A stretch of 11,761 nucleotides of DNA from Deltaproteobacteria bacterium (GTDB taxonomy: Bacteria > Desulfobacterota > Binatia > Bin18). The notes under the pieces were generated by a model. The model had not been told where the DNA came from. It saw only the letters and a list, made by a program, of their open reading frames with translations, and did not search any database. Made by a program: the position numbers and the translations under genes. Position 1 is the stretch's first letter. Every line of letters begins with the position of its first letter. Shown here in pieces: positions 5,039 to 11,648 of the stretch. The stretch is from assembly GCA_016200595.1 (NCBI GenBank), contig JACQEL010000630.1, forward strand, positions 1-11,761, written 5' to 3'.

Positions 5039-7414
5039 TTACTTCAGCCCCGCCTTGCGCAGAGCGGCCAGATGACGCTCTAAGACCGCCGGATCTTTGA
5101 TCGGCTCTCTCTGTTTGTGAACTTCCAATGAGAACTGAGGATTGATCCGCAGGACTGCGGCGGCCTCCGCCCGCGCCTCGGCGGCTTGGCCTAACTCGCT
5201 GTAGACCGCGGCCAGCATGAGATGGGCACCCAGAATGTTGGGGTAGCGACTGAGATAGCGCTGCAAGGGTGCCCGCGCTTCCGCATCCCGCCCTGCCACG
5301 GCATAGGCAACGCCGATGCTGTATAAGTGAATGTCCACAGCAAAAGGCTTCAGGCGTAGCGCCTTTTCTGCTGCCTCCAGGGCGTCCTCTGACCTGCCCA
5401 TATAGCTCAGCCCCTCAGCCAGAGCCGCAGAGTTCAAAGCCTCGTTGGGGTCGAGGGCGACGGCCCGCTCCATCTCCGCCAGGGCCTCGTCATACTGTTT
5501 TTGCCACAGATAGACAATGCCCAAGAAAGAGTGGCTCCAGGGCACAGTGTCATCCAGGGCAATGGCCCGTTGCCCCGCCGCCAACGCCTGCTCCAACGTC
5601 TGGGAATCCGGACTCTGCTGAAAAGCCCATGGCTGCACATAGTTGGCAGCCAGGATGACGTAGGCCGCAAAATAATTGGGGCTACGGCTGATGAGTTCCT
5701 TCATCGTGGCGATTGCCTGGGCATACCGCCCGGTCCGGTAGTAGGCCTGGCCCAAGTCTAATAAGTACCAGGGCGGAGAGCCGGGGTTGAGACGTACCGC
5801 CTGCTCCATCATCCGCAGGGCTTCTTCCGGCCTGCCCGCTAAGTTCAGTACCGTCGCCCGGATTGCATAGCTGTCCGCATTGTTGGGATCAAGGGAGATA
5901 GCCCGCTCACTCTCGGCCAGGGCTCGGTCATACTGTTGTTTCAGTGCCAAGACATAGCTCAAAAGTAAATGGGCTACAGGCAGGGAGTCATCCAGGGCGA
6001 TAGCCTTTTGCGCCAGCGCCAACGTACGCTCCAGGGTCTGGGGGTCTGTACTCCAGCGAGCCACCCATTCAAAGGTGTAGGTCCACCCCAACCAGACGTA
6101 CGCGTCCGCATACTGCGGGTCCAGGGCAAAGGCTTTCTCATACATCTGCTGCGCTTGGGCAATGGCCTCTTTCGTGTAGTCCCCCCAATGGTACCCCAGC
6201 CCACGCAAGAAGGCATCGTAGGCCTCCAGGTTGTCCGTGTGTTTGCGCACGATAAACCCTTGCTCCTGCAAGGTGAGCTGCAGCTTCAGCGTCGTCACGA
6301 TCTTTTGCACGATCTCATCTTGCAGCGCAAAGATATCTTTGAGTGGGCGATCATATTGCTCGGACCACAGGTGATAGCCGGTCGCCGCCTCGACCAACTG
6401 CACCACGATCCGTACTCGCTGGTCCGCTTTCTGCACACTGCCTTCCAGCACGTACCGTACTCCCATCTCGCGCCCCACATCTTGCACCTTCACTGCCTTG
6501 CCTTTGTAAGTGAAGGCGGAGTTGCGGGCGATGACAAAGAGACTAGAGATCTTGGAGAGGTCGCCGGTGAGCACTTCGGTGAGGCCATCGCTGAAATACT
6601 CCTGCTCGGGGTCTTTGCTCATGTTGACAAAGGGCAGCACGATGATGGAAGGTTTGTCGGGCAAAGGCAACGGAGGCTGCGCCTCCTGATTGTGGATTGT
6701 GGATTGCGGAATGCGGATTGTTTGCAGGGAGGGATACAAAAGGGTCATGATCCCTCCAATCAAGAGCAGCCCGGCTACGACCAGCACAGCTCGGGAACGG
6801 TGGGCGATGCCCACCCTACGAAGCTTGGGACTTTGGACTTGAGACTTGGGACTTTGCGACTTCTCCATTTGGACCCGCCACACTCGCACTGGCTTCGCAA
6901 TGTTCTTTAGCTCTTGCTCCCCCAGGGCCTCATACGGCAAGGCCAGCCGGTTCCGGACTTGATCGTAGACGACCTCCGAGAGACAAATGCCACCTGCTGC
7001 GGCTAAGCCCTCAAGGCGCACCGCGATGTTGACGCCTTCGCCATAAATCTCCTCGCCCTCCACCACTACCTCCCCCACATTGATGCCTATGCGAAACTCG
7101 ACCCGCCGGTCGAGGGGTACATCCACATTGCGGACTTTCAGCTCCTGCTGCATTTCCACCGCGCACTGTACCGCCTCCACCACGCTGGGAAACTCGGCCA
7201 GCAAACTATCGCCGCGTGAGCCGACCGCGTGACCTCTATGCTGCCCCACGAGGGTTTTCATCAGGTCGAGACGGGATGCGACCGTGCGCAGCGTGGTCTC
7301 TTCATCTTCACCGAGGAGGCGACTGTAGCCTTGGACATCAGCATGCAGGATCGCGGCGAGTTTGCGCTCGATGCCTGTGGAAGTCGGACGTGTAGGGTGA
7401 GTGTCGTCGCCCAT
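5039..7414 (-). CDS. Membrane adenylate/guanylate cyclase with TolB-like domain and TPR repeats
   Basis: 791 residues. Residues 17-181 are a class III nucleotidyl cyclase catalytic domain: metal-binding D26 (LHADVQGYSRL) and D69 (SRGDSLLAEF), RIGINVGEV, and N129/R133 in YGEGVNIAVRLE, so it looks catalytically competent; it should make cAMP or cGMP in the cytoplasm. Residues about 208-228 form a single membrane helix. Residues about 255-380 match the TolB-like/FlgO-like domain common behind such cyclases (SIIVLPFVNMS, YFSDGLTEVL, YVLEGSVQ, GYHLWSEQYDR). Residues about 395-790 are a long series of TPR repeats (for example AFALDPQYADAYVWLG, AISLDPNNADSYAIRA). Both linkers next to the helix (184-200, 232-242) are encoded by 7-bp repeat arrays. 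ATG at 7412-7414; no strong Shine-Dalgarno, only AGGAT 12 nt upstream. The layout suggests a regulatory cyclase that senses through its TPR/TolB half. Confidence 0.92.
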   Translation of the reverse strand: MGDDTHPTRPTSTGIERKLAAILHADVQGYSRLLGEDEETTLRTVASRLDLMKTLVGQHRGHAVGSRGDSLLAEFPSVVEAVQCAVEMQQELKVRNVDVPLDRRVEFRIGINVGEVVVEGEEIYGEGVNIAVRLEGLAAAGGICLSEVVYDQVRNRLALPYEALGEQELKNIAKPVRVWRVQMEKSQSPKSQVQSPKLRRVGIAHRSRAVLVVAGLLLIGGIMTLLYPSLQTIRIPQSTIHNQEAQPPLPLPDKPSIIVLPFVNMSKDPEQEYFSDGLTEVLTGDLSKISSLFVIARNSAFTYKGKAVKVQDVGREMGVRYVLEGSVQKADQRVRIVVQLVEAATGYHLWSEQYDRPLKDIFALQDEIVQKIVTTLKLQLTLQEQGFIVRKHTDNLEAYDAFLRGLGYHWGDYTKEAIAQAQQMYEKAFALDPQYADAYVWLGWTYTFEWVARWSTDPQTLERTLALAQKAIALDDSLPVAHLLLSYVLALKQQYDRALAESERAISLDPNNADSYAIRATVLNLAGRPEEALRMMEQAVRLNPGSPPWYLLDLGQAYYRTGRYAQAIATMKELISRSPNYFAAYVILAANYVQPWAFQQSPDSQTLEQALAAGQRAIALDDTVPWSHSFLGIVYLWQKQYDEALAEMERAVALDPNEALNSAALAEGLSYMGRSEDALEAAEKALRLKPFAVDIHLYSIGVAYAVAGRDAEARAPLQRYLSRYPNILGAHLMLAAVYSELGQAAEARAEAAAVLRINPQFSLEVHKQREPIKDPAVLERHLAALRKAGLK
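6690..6717. repeat. 7-bp tandem array inside the cyclase gene (periplasmic-side linker)
   Basis: Four 7-mers TTGTGGA, TTGTGGA, TTGCGGA, ATGCGGA. Read on the minus strand they encode about IRIPQSTIHNQ between the membrane helix and the TolB-like domain. The unit length is not a multiple of three, so gain or loss of one unit would shift the frame. Confidence 0.8.
6799..6815. repeat. Short palindromic element within the cyclase gene
   Basis: GGTGGGC and GCCCACC (7 bp each, perfect) flank a GAT loop; the conserved-looking flank CCTACG follows. On the minus strand it is translated as RVGIAHR just before the membrane helix. This resembles the dispersed GGTGGGC-type intergenic palindromes found in several environmental bacteria and looks inserted into the linker next to the array at 6824-6858. 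Confidence 0.6.
6824..6858. repeat. 7-bp tandem array inside the cyclase gene (cytoplasmic linker)
   Basis: Five 7-mers of the form CTTKGGA (CTTGGGA, CTTTGGA, CTTGAGA, CTTGGGA, CTTTGCG). Translated on the minus strand it gives the linker SQSPKSQVQSPKL between the catalytic domain and the membrane helix. Confidence 0.8.
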
Positions 7415-7422
7415 TGGCAGCG

Positions 7423-7452
7423 ATTATCCTGCTGACTCCCGGCAACTGTCAA
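7423..7452 (-). promoter_or_regulatory. Candidate promoter of the cyclase gene
   Basis: A perfect TTGACA (7452-7447) lies 18 bp before GATAAT (7428-7423, 5 of 6 consensus bases). Transcription would begin at about 7416, only about two bases before the ATG at 7414, so the message may be leaderless or nearly so, in keeping with the lack of a good ribosome binding site. No other ATG, GTG or TTG codon lies between this ATG and the start of the conserved catalytic domain. Confidence 0.5.
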
Positions 7453-7474
7453 CAGACGCGGTCTCTGCCGTAAG

Positions 7475-7513
7475 TCCCCTCACCCTGTCCCTCTCCCACA
7501 AGGGGAGAGGGAA
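7475..7513. repeat. CCCTCTCCC-type intergenic palindrome
   Basis: CCCTCTCCC (7489-7497) and GGGAGAGGG (7503-7511) form a perfect 9-bp stem with a 5-base loop, preceded by CCCCTCACCCTG. It has the look of the common dispersed CCCTCACCC/GGGAGAGGG element of many bacterial genomes. No T-run follows, so it is not a standard intrinsic terminator. Confidence 0.65.
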
Positions 7514-7585
7514 CCCATATCCCAGATGTCAGGGTAAATAGCTCAAGATGAGAGTAGTAATCCGACGCATTGATTCTGATGGTTT

Positions 7586-7700
7586 GTCATTCTGAGGCTC
7601 CTTCGACTCCGCTCAGGATAAACTCCAGCCGAAGAATCTCATGTTCAGTCGCTAGTAGGGCGAGATTCTTCGCCTTCGCGGTGCTTCGGCTCAGAATGAC
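7586..7700. repeat. 115-bp MITE-like palindromic element
   Basis: Perfect 11-bp terminal inverted repeats GTCATTCTGAG (7586-7596) and CTCAGAATGAC (7690-7700). A second nested pair of 11 bp, CGAAGAATCTC (7630-7640) and GAGATTCTTCG (7662-7672), lies inside. It has no coding capacity and no clear target duplication. Together with the palindrome at 7475 it occupies most of the gene-free stretch 7415-7805; I see nothing else there. Confidence 0.75.
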
Positions 7701-7805
7701 CTCCCTCATCTTTAATGCGGTGAACTACTAGCAGGACAGCCCTTGTCCCCTCCTTGCTAGGATGCCAGAGTAATCTTTACAGATTCATGACTGCGGAGAA
7801 TTATC

Positions 7806-8027
7806 GTGGCCAAAGCTCAGCACTGTCTGATGTGCGCCAAAGAACTGTATAAAATGAGCAACTACGGCGAGCCTGCCGACGGCGTGTGGCCGCCGTTGGT
7901 CGAGGATGAAAAGTACGGCACGTTGATTGTCTGCCCGCACTGTGAAGCTGAGCACATCACCTTTATCGACTCCACTCCTGGTCACCCGCCTGTGCGCCGT
8001 ATCCGTATGCTCAAACCGCCAGCGTAA
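7806..8027 (+). CDS. Small protein with two CxxC motifs, unknown function
   Basis: 73 residues. CLMC near the N-terminus (residues 7-10) and CPHC at about 43-46 make a plausible four-cysteine zinc ribbon, with HC/EAEH nearby; the C-terminus is basic (PVRRIRMLKPPA). No membrane segment or signal peptide. The start is GTG at 7806, chosen because GGAGAA lies 5 nt upstream and the frame opens there. It stands alone, flanked on both sides by repeat elements, divergent from the cyclase gene. I do not recognise a named family; a cytoplasmic metal-binding or nucleic-acid-binding role is possible but unproven. Confidence 0.65.
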   Translation: MAKAQHCLMCAKELYKMSNYGEPADGVWPPLVEDEKYGTLIVCPHCEAEHITFIDSTPGHPPVRRIRMLKPPA

Positions 8028-8083
8028 GCAAGCGAACTCATATAGGGATCCTTTTTGAGATGGGGAGTAAATATCCGCAGTGC

Positions 8084-8191
8084 GCCCTTCGACTTCCCCT
8101 TCGACAAGCTCAGGGTACGCTCAGGACGAGCGGTGGTAGAGGTCCGTTCGTGCTGAGCGTCACCCGCAGGGTGAAGTCGAAGCCTGAACGG
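8084..8191. repeat. TTCGAC/GCTCAGG-type palindromic element
   Basis: Outer arms CTTCGACT (8087-8094) and AGTCGAAG (8175-8182); inner arms GCTCAGGACGAGCGG (8119-8133) and CCGTTCGTGCTGAGC (8144-8158), matching at 13 of 15 positions. It carries the TTCGACAAGCTCAGG core known as a dispersed repeat in many environmental bacterial genomes. The gene-free stretch 8028-8370 contains this element, the palindrome at 8257, and otherwise nothing I can name. Confidence 0.65.
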
Positions 8192-8256
8192 CGGTATCCA
8201 CAAATGAGTTAGGAAACCTATAGACCACAGGATTGACCACTCAGGCCGCAGAACAT

Positions 8257-8306
8257 AGTGGCACCGACCGCTGGCCGGTGCGCACCGCCGAGCCGGCGGT
8301 GCCACT
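8257..8306. repeat. AGTGGCACCG palindromic element
   Basis: Perfect 10-bp arms AGTGGCACCG (8257-8266) and CGGTGCCACT (8297-8306) around a GC-rich core that itself contains the palindrome GGTGCGCACC (8277-8286). No open frame of interest; likely another dispersed repeat. Confidence 0.6.
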
Positions 8307-8370
8307 GGGAAGGTTATCTCTCCCTCAACACCTCCAGATTTTGGTGTGCCCCTCATATAGTTGATGCCGC

Positions 8371-8399
8371 TCGACCCCAACCGTTCAGGCGTGTACAAT
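8371..8399 (+). promoter_or_regulatory. Promoter of MFS carrier 2
   Basis: TCGACC (8371-8376), 17 bp, TACAAT (8394-8399), the same boxes and spacing as before MFS 1. From the -10 to the ATG the two leaders differ at only a couple of bases, including the GGGGAGG ribosome binding site (8423-8429). Confidence 0.6.
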
Positions 8400-8435
8400 C
8401 CGTCCGCTCGCAGCACGTCCCTGGGGAGGTAGACT

Positions 8436-9740
8436 ATGGCGTCTACGGTCGTGACGAAGTCCGTCGGGTCTCCACGTATCTTCTACGGTTGGTGGATGGT
8501 GATGGTGTCCTGCATCGCCATGGCCGCCGGTCCCATTCTCATTACCGGTACGTTTGGCATTTTCATCAAACCTCTGGGTGAAACCTTTGGGTGGAGTCGC
8601 AGCGCCATCTCTTTCGCCTTTTCCCTTGTCGCCCTCTTGGTCTCCCTCTATGCGCCGGTAGTGGGAACTTTCGTCGATCGGTTCGGTCCGCGCAAAGTCA
8701 TCCTCTGTGGCGCGGTGGTATTTGGCAGCGGATTTTGCTCGTTTTGGTTTCTCTCTGACTCGCTCTGGCAGTTCTATGGCTCATATTTACTGACAGCGCT
8801 AGGAGGCGCTTGTCTCACCTCTATTCCTTTCGCCACCGCAATCTCGCGCTGGTTCGTGCGCCAACGTGGGCTGGCCTTGGGGCTCATGGGGACGGGAGTC
8901 TTCCTGGGCGGCATGTATGCACCGCCGTTGGTCACGTACATCATTACCCATGCCGACTGGCGCTGGGCCTATGTGGCCCTCGGCCTGTTGGTCTGGGGGA
9001 TCGCCATTCCCACTATCGGTTTGTTCCTCACTGACAGTCCTCAGCAAATCGGCCTTTACCCAGATGGCAAGAAAGCAGAAGAACCATCACCGCCTATTGT
9101 GACATCACAGAGAACATCCAGCCGAGACCACACGCTGGCTGAGGCCAGGAAAACCGTGCCGTTCTGGTGTATGGCGGCCAGCTTCGCGCTTCTTAGTGGT
9201 ACGCTGCATGGCTGTATCACCCATCTGGCTCCGTTATTGACTGACACCGGGCTGTCTCCGCAGCAAGCCGCGACTGCACTGATGCTCCTCTCGGCAATGG
9301 GAGTGCTGGGGAGAGTCATTGCCGGTTATCTGGTCGATCGCTTTCCCGCGCATTTAGTGGCGGCAGGACTTTTCACCGGTGTTGCTCTTGGCTTGCTGGC
9401 AGGACTGAACGCCGGTGACCAGCGCCTGGCTCTGGTGTTTGCCGCCATGATCGGACTCGGATTCGGCGCGGAAACTGACATCATGCCCTATTTAATCGGC
9501 CATCACTTCGGGCTGGCCTCGTTTGGCAAGATCTTTGGCTGGCTCTATGGCGCGTTCGCCTTTGGGGCAGTTCTTGGGCCACTGTTGATGGGCTGGGTCT
9601 TCGATACGACCGGCTCTTACCACAACGCCTTGATGATCCTTATCCCAGCTACAGTTCTTGGCGCCGGGTTGATGTTGCCGCTGGGCGGAGGCGGAAGCAG
9701 TGAAGAGTTAAGAGTGAAGAGTGCCGAATTACAGGCATAA
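8436..9740 (+). CDS. MFS transporter 2, paralogue of MFS 1
   Basis: 434 residues, 12 membrane segments, same organisation as MFS 1: FVDRFGPRK (motif A), ISRWFVRQRGLALG, a hydrophilic central loop at about 208-240 with TSSRDHTLAEAR, GRVIAGYLVDR and GWVFDTTGSY. Presumed inner-membrane carrier for small organic acids. The ATG at 8436 follows GGGGAGG. After the shared end MLPLG, the protein departs from MFS 1: the last 13 residues SEELRVKSAELQA come from a 7-bp array within the first copy of a 52-bp tandem repeat, which also supplies the stop codon. MFS 1 and MFS 2 probably arose by duplication including the promoter and have since diverged, perhaps to different substrates. Confidence 0.9.
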   Translation: MASTVVTKSVGSPRIFYGWWMVMVSCIAMAAGPILITGTFGIFIKPLGETFGWSRSAISFAFSLVALLVSLYAPVVGTFVDRFGPRKVILCGAVVFGSGFCSFWFLSDSLWQFYGSYLLTALGGACLTSIPFATAISRWFVRQRGLALGLMGTGVFLGGMYAPPLVTYIITHADWRWAYVALGLLVWGIAIPTIGLFLTDSPQQIGLYPDGKKAEEPSPPIVTSQRTSSRDHTLAEARKTVPFWCMAASFALLSGTLHGCITHLAPLLTDTGLSPQQAATALMLLSAMGVLGRVIAGYLVDRFPAHLVAAGLFTGVALGLLAGLNAGDQRLALVFAAMIGLGFGAETDIMPYLIGHHFGLASFGKIFGWLYGAFAFGAVLGPLLMGWVFDTTGSYHNALMILIPATVLGAGLMLPLGGGGSSEELRVKSAELQA

Positions 9741-9846
9741 GAGCGGAAGCAGTGAAGAGTTAAGAGTGAAGAGTGCCGAATTACAAGCATAAGCGCGGAG
9801 GCAGGGAAGAGTTAAGAATGAAGAGTGCAGAATTACAGGCATAAGA
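9691..9846 (+). repeat. Three tandem copies of a 52-bp unit overlapping the MFS 2 stop
   Basis: Copies at 9691-9742, 9743-9794 and 9795-9846. Copies 1 and 2 differ at two positions or so, copy 3 at a few more. Each contains three 7-mers of the NAAGAGT type (9702-9722 in copy 1) followed by GTGCCGAATTACAGGCATAA. The TAA of copy 1 ends the MFS 2 frame, so extra copies do not change the protein. Confidence 0.9.
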
Positions 9847-9873
9847 CTGGATTCTCTTTTGCTCTCCGTTCCC

Positions 9874-9908
9874 AACTCTTCACTCTTAACTTTTAACTCT
9901 TCACTTCT
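9874..9908. repeat. 7-bp tandem array (AACTCTT), inverse of the 52-bp unit's array
   Basis: Five 7-mers, AACTCTT, CACTCTT, AACTTTT, AACTCTT, CACTTCT. The sequence is the reverse complement type of the NAAGAGT arrays at 9702-9826, so the end of the MFS 2 message can fold back on itself. This repeats the arrangement seen between folD and the PDZ gene. Confidence 0.8.
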
Positions 9909-9990
9909 TCATTCCCCACACAAACCTGGTTGCATGAAGCCAAGAAAATAGGCTAAACCGCAGCAATACTCTCTTACACAGGAGGCAAAG

Positions 9991-10641
9991 ATGAGACTGT
10001 ACAATTCACTCGGACCAAATCCGCGCTGTGTGCGGATGTTTATGGCCGAGAAAGGTATGACTCTACCGACCATCGAGCTGGATATTCTCGGTGCCGAAAA
10101 CCGCAAGGAGCCGTACACCGATAAAAATCCGGGTGGCCAGATGCCTGCGCTTGAACTGGATAACGGTAGCGTACTGGGTGAGACCGTCGCCATTTGCGAA
10201 TATCTCGAAGATAAACATCCCACTCCTGCCATGGTTGGCGCAACTGCCGAAGAGAAAGCCGAGACGCGCATGTGGCAGCGTCGCGTCGAGTTGAATATCA
10301 CCTAGAATCTCTACTACGGCTTCCGCTTTGCCGAAGGCTTACAGATGTTCAAAGATCGCATGCACTGTTTGCCCGAAGCGGCCGCCGGCCTCAAAGCTAT
10401 CACCCAGGAGAGACTGGAGTGGCTGGACAAGCTGATGGAAGGCAAGACCTTTATTGCTGGCAATCGTCTCACGCTGTCCGATATCATTCTCTATGTCGCG
10501 CTTGACTTTGGCGCCGGCGTCGGTCAGAAGATCGACCCGCAGCTGAAAAACGTCACGGCGTGGTTCAATCGTATGAACGAGCGGCCAAGTGCCACGGCCA
10601 GCCTGCACGAAAAAGCCAAAGCGGCGGGGATGCGAGCGTAA
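9991..10641 (+). pseudogene. Glutathione S-transferase, interrupted by an in-frame TAG
   Basis: One frame of 217 codons encodes a complete GST with a TAG at codon 105 (10303-10305). The N-terminal thioredoxin-like domain (1-80) has MRLYNSLGPNPRCVRMF, NPGGQMPALELDNGSVLGETVAICEYLE (cis-Pro and glutathione-site Glu-Thr). The all-helical C-terminal domain after the stop has LEWLDKLMEG, LTLSDIILYVALDFG (the conserved N-capping box Ser/Asp) and AWFNRMNERP. The missing residue is most simply Gln (CAG to TAG). Apart from this codon both halves are intact, so it is a recent nonsense mutation, a sequencing error, or a suppressed stop. ATG at 9991 has AGGAGG 5 nt upstream. It would conjugate or reduce electrophiles with glutathione in the cytoplasm. 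Confidence 0.85.
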
Positions 10642-10658
10642 GGCACCCAGAGCACTCC

Positions 10659-10743
10659 TGGGAGCGCGACCATCTTGGTCGCATGTTTTCAATGCGGGTG
10701 GGACGCCCGCGCTCCCAACAGGGGCGCAGCATGTTGCGCCCCT
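10659..10743. repeat. Compound palindromic repeats between GST and hydrolase
   Basis: TGGGAGCGC (10659-10667) and GCGCTCCCA (10709-10717) enclose GCGACCA-TCT-TGGTCGC (10666-10682) and a GCGGG/CCCGC hairpin. Immediately after it AGGGGCGCA (10720-10728) and TGCGCCCCT (10735-10743) form a separate perfect 9-bp stem. Both match the style of dispersed bacterial intergenic elements. They may terminate or attenuate transcription between the two genes, but there is no T-run. Confidence 0.65.
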
Positions 10744-10766
10744 ATAAGGTAAACAAGGAGGCCCAT

Positions 10767-11648
10767 ATGGAACGCACCGTTCAATTCTATAGCGAAGGGA
10801 CCCCGGTCGTCGGCATTCTCGGCATCCCCGACGATTATAAAGCTGGCGAAAAACGCGCGGCGGTGATCTTCTGCCAGGGGTTCACCGGCGTGAAAGAAAT
10901 GTTTCTTCCGCACAATGCTGAACGGCTCCGCGCTGAAGGCTACCTTACACTCAACTTCGACTACCGCTACTTCGGCGAGAGCGGTGGGGAACCGCGCTCG
11001 CGCCTGATTCCTATGGCGCAGGTAGCAGATATTCGTAGCGCTATGACCTTTATGCAGCACCAACCCGAAGTGAACCCTGACCGCATCGGCCTCTATGGCA
11101 CCAGCTTCGGCTGTGCGAACGTCGTCTACACCGCCGGTATCGACGAGCGCGCGAAATGCACGGTGGCGGTCGTAGGACCCGGTGACTGCGAACGGCAATT
11201 CCGCATGGGCCCGAATTTTGATGCCTTTATGGACAAGGTGCGGCGGGCCAAAGCCGAATTCGTCATCAGTGGCAAAGTTTCTTATATGCAAACGATGCGC
11301 CTGATGGCACGGGATCCGGACGTCGTTGCCGATCTAGAGAAGTCGCAGAAACTGTTCCCCACCTGGAAACCTGAGGTTTCGTTCGAGTCCTTGGCTGACA
11401 TTATGGAGTTCAAACCTGAGAGCGTGGTCGATCGTATCTCGCCCCGCGCCATCCTGTGGCTTCATACCGACAAGGACAAATTGGTTCCACTATTCGAAGC
11501 CCAGAGCATGTACGCCAAGGCTAGACACCCGAAGAAGTTGGTCGTGCTGGAGAACATGATCCACGAGGACGTATACCGCGGTCAGGGGTTTGAGTTGGTT
11601 GTGCAGCATACTAATGCGTGGTTCAAGGAGCATTTGCCGGCGAGATAA
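10767..11648 (+). CDS. Alpha/beta hydrolase (dienelactone hydrolase-like / COG1073 type)
   Basis: 293 residues. Oxyanion region IFCQGFTGVKEMF (34-46), then FDYRYFGESGG (64-73), nucleophile elbow GLYGTSFGCA with Ser113, Asp237 in LHTDKDKLVP, and His266 in ENMIHEDVY, giving a complete Ser-Asp-His triad. A helical cap occupies about 140-215. No signal peptide, so cytoplasmic; the substrate is an ester, thioester or similar carbonyl compound that cannot be named from the sequence. The frame is open further upstream to 10560, but the start is set at 10767 because AAGGAGG lies 5 nt before this ATG, the family's N-terminal strand (ERTVQFYSEGTPVVGIL) begins here, and the upstream part overlaps the GST gene and palindromes. 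Confidence 0.9.
   Translation: MERTVQFYSEGTPVVGILGIPDDYKAGEKRAAVIFCQGFTGVKEMFLPHNAERLRAEGYLTLNFDYRYFGESGGEPRSRLIPMAQVADIRSAMTFMQHQPEVNPDRIGLYGTSFGCANVVYTAGIDERAKCTVAVVGPGDCERQFRMGPNFDAFMDKVRRAKAEFVISGKVSYMQTMRLMARDPDVVADLEKSQKLFPTWKPEVSFESLADIMEFKPESVVDRISPRAILWLHTDKDKLVPLFEAQSMYAKARHPKKLVVLENMIHEDVYRGQGFELVVQHTNAWFKEHLPAR

Noticed and set aside
5969..6910. 313-residue plus-strand open frame
   Set aside because: Shadow of the cyclase/TPR gene; composition is repetitive and no start signal or domain is visible.
7489..7511. Intrinsic terminator
   Set aside because: A strong stem is present, but no T-run follows on either side, and the motif is a known type of dispersed palindrome.
7982..8416. 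144-residue minus-strand frame
   Set aside because: It is built almost entirely from the palindromic repeats at 8084-8191 and 8257-8306, with low-complexity translation such as RTLSLSKGKSKG.
9691..9846. CRISPR array
   Set aside because: The 52-bp units are directly adjacent with no unique spacers, and there are no cas genes.
10303..10305. TAG in the GST gene as pyrrolysine
   Set aside because: Pyrrolysine is known from methylamine methyltransferases and a few other cases with the pyl genes; nothing here supports it.
10560..10766. Longer N-terminus for the alpha/beta hydrolase
   Set aside because: The extension overlaps the GST gene and translated palindromes; the ATG at 10767 has AAGGAGG and matches the start of the fold.
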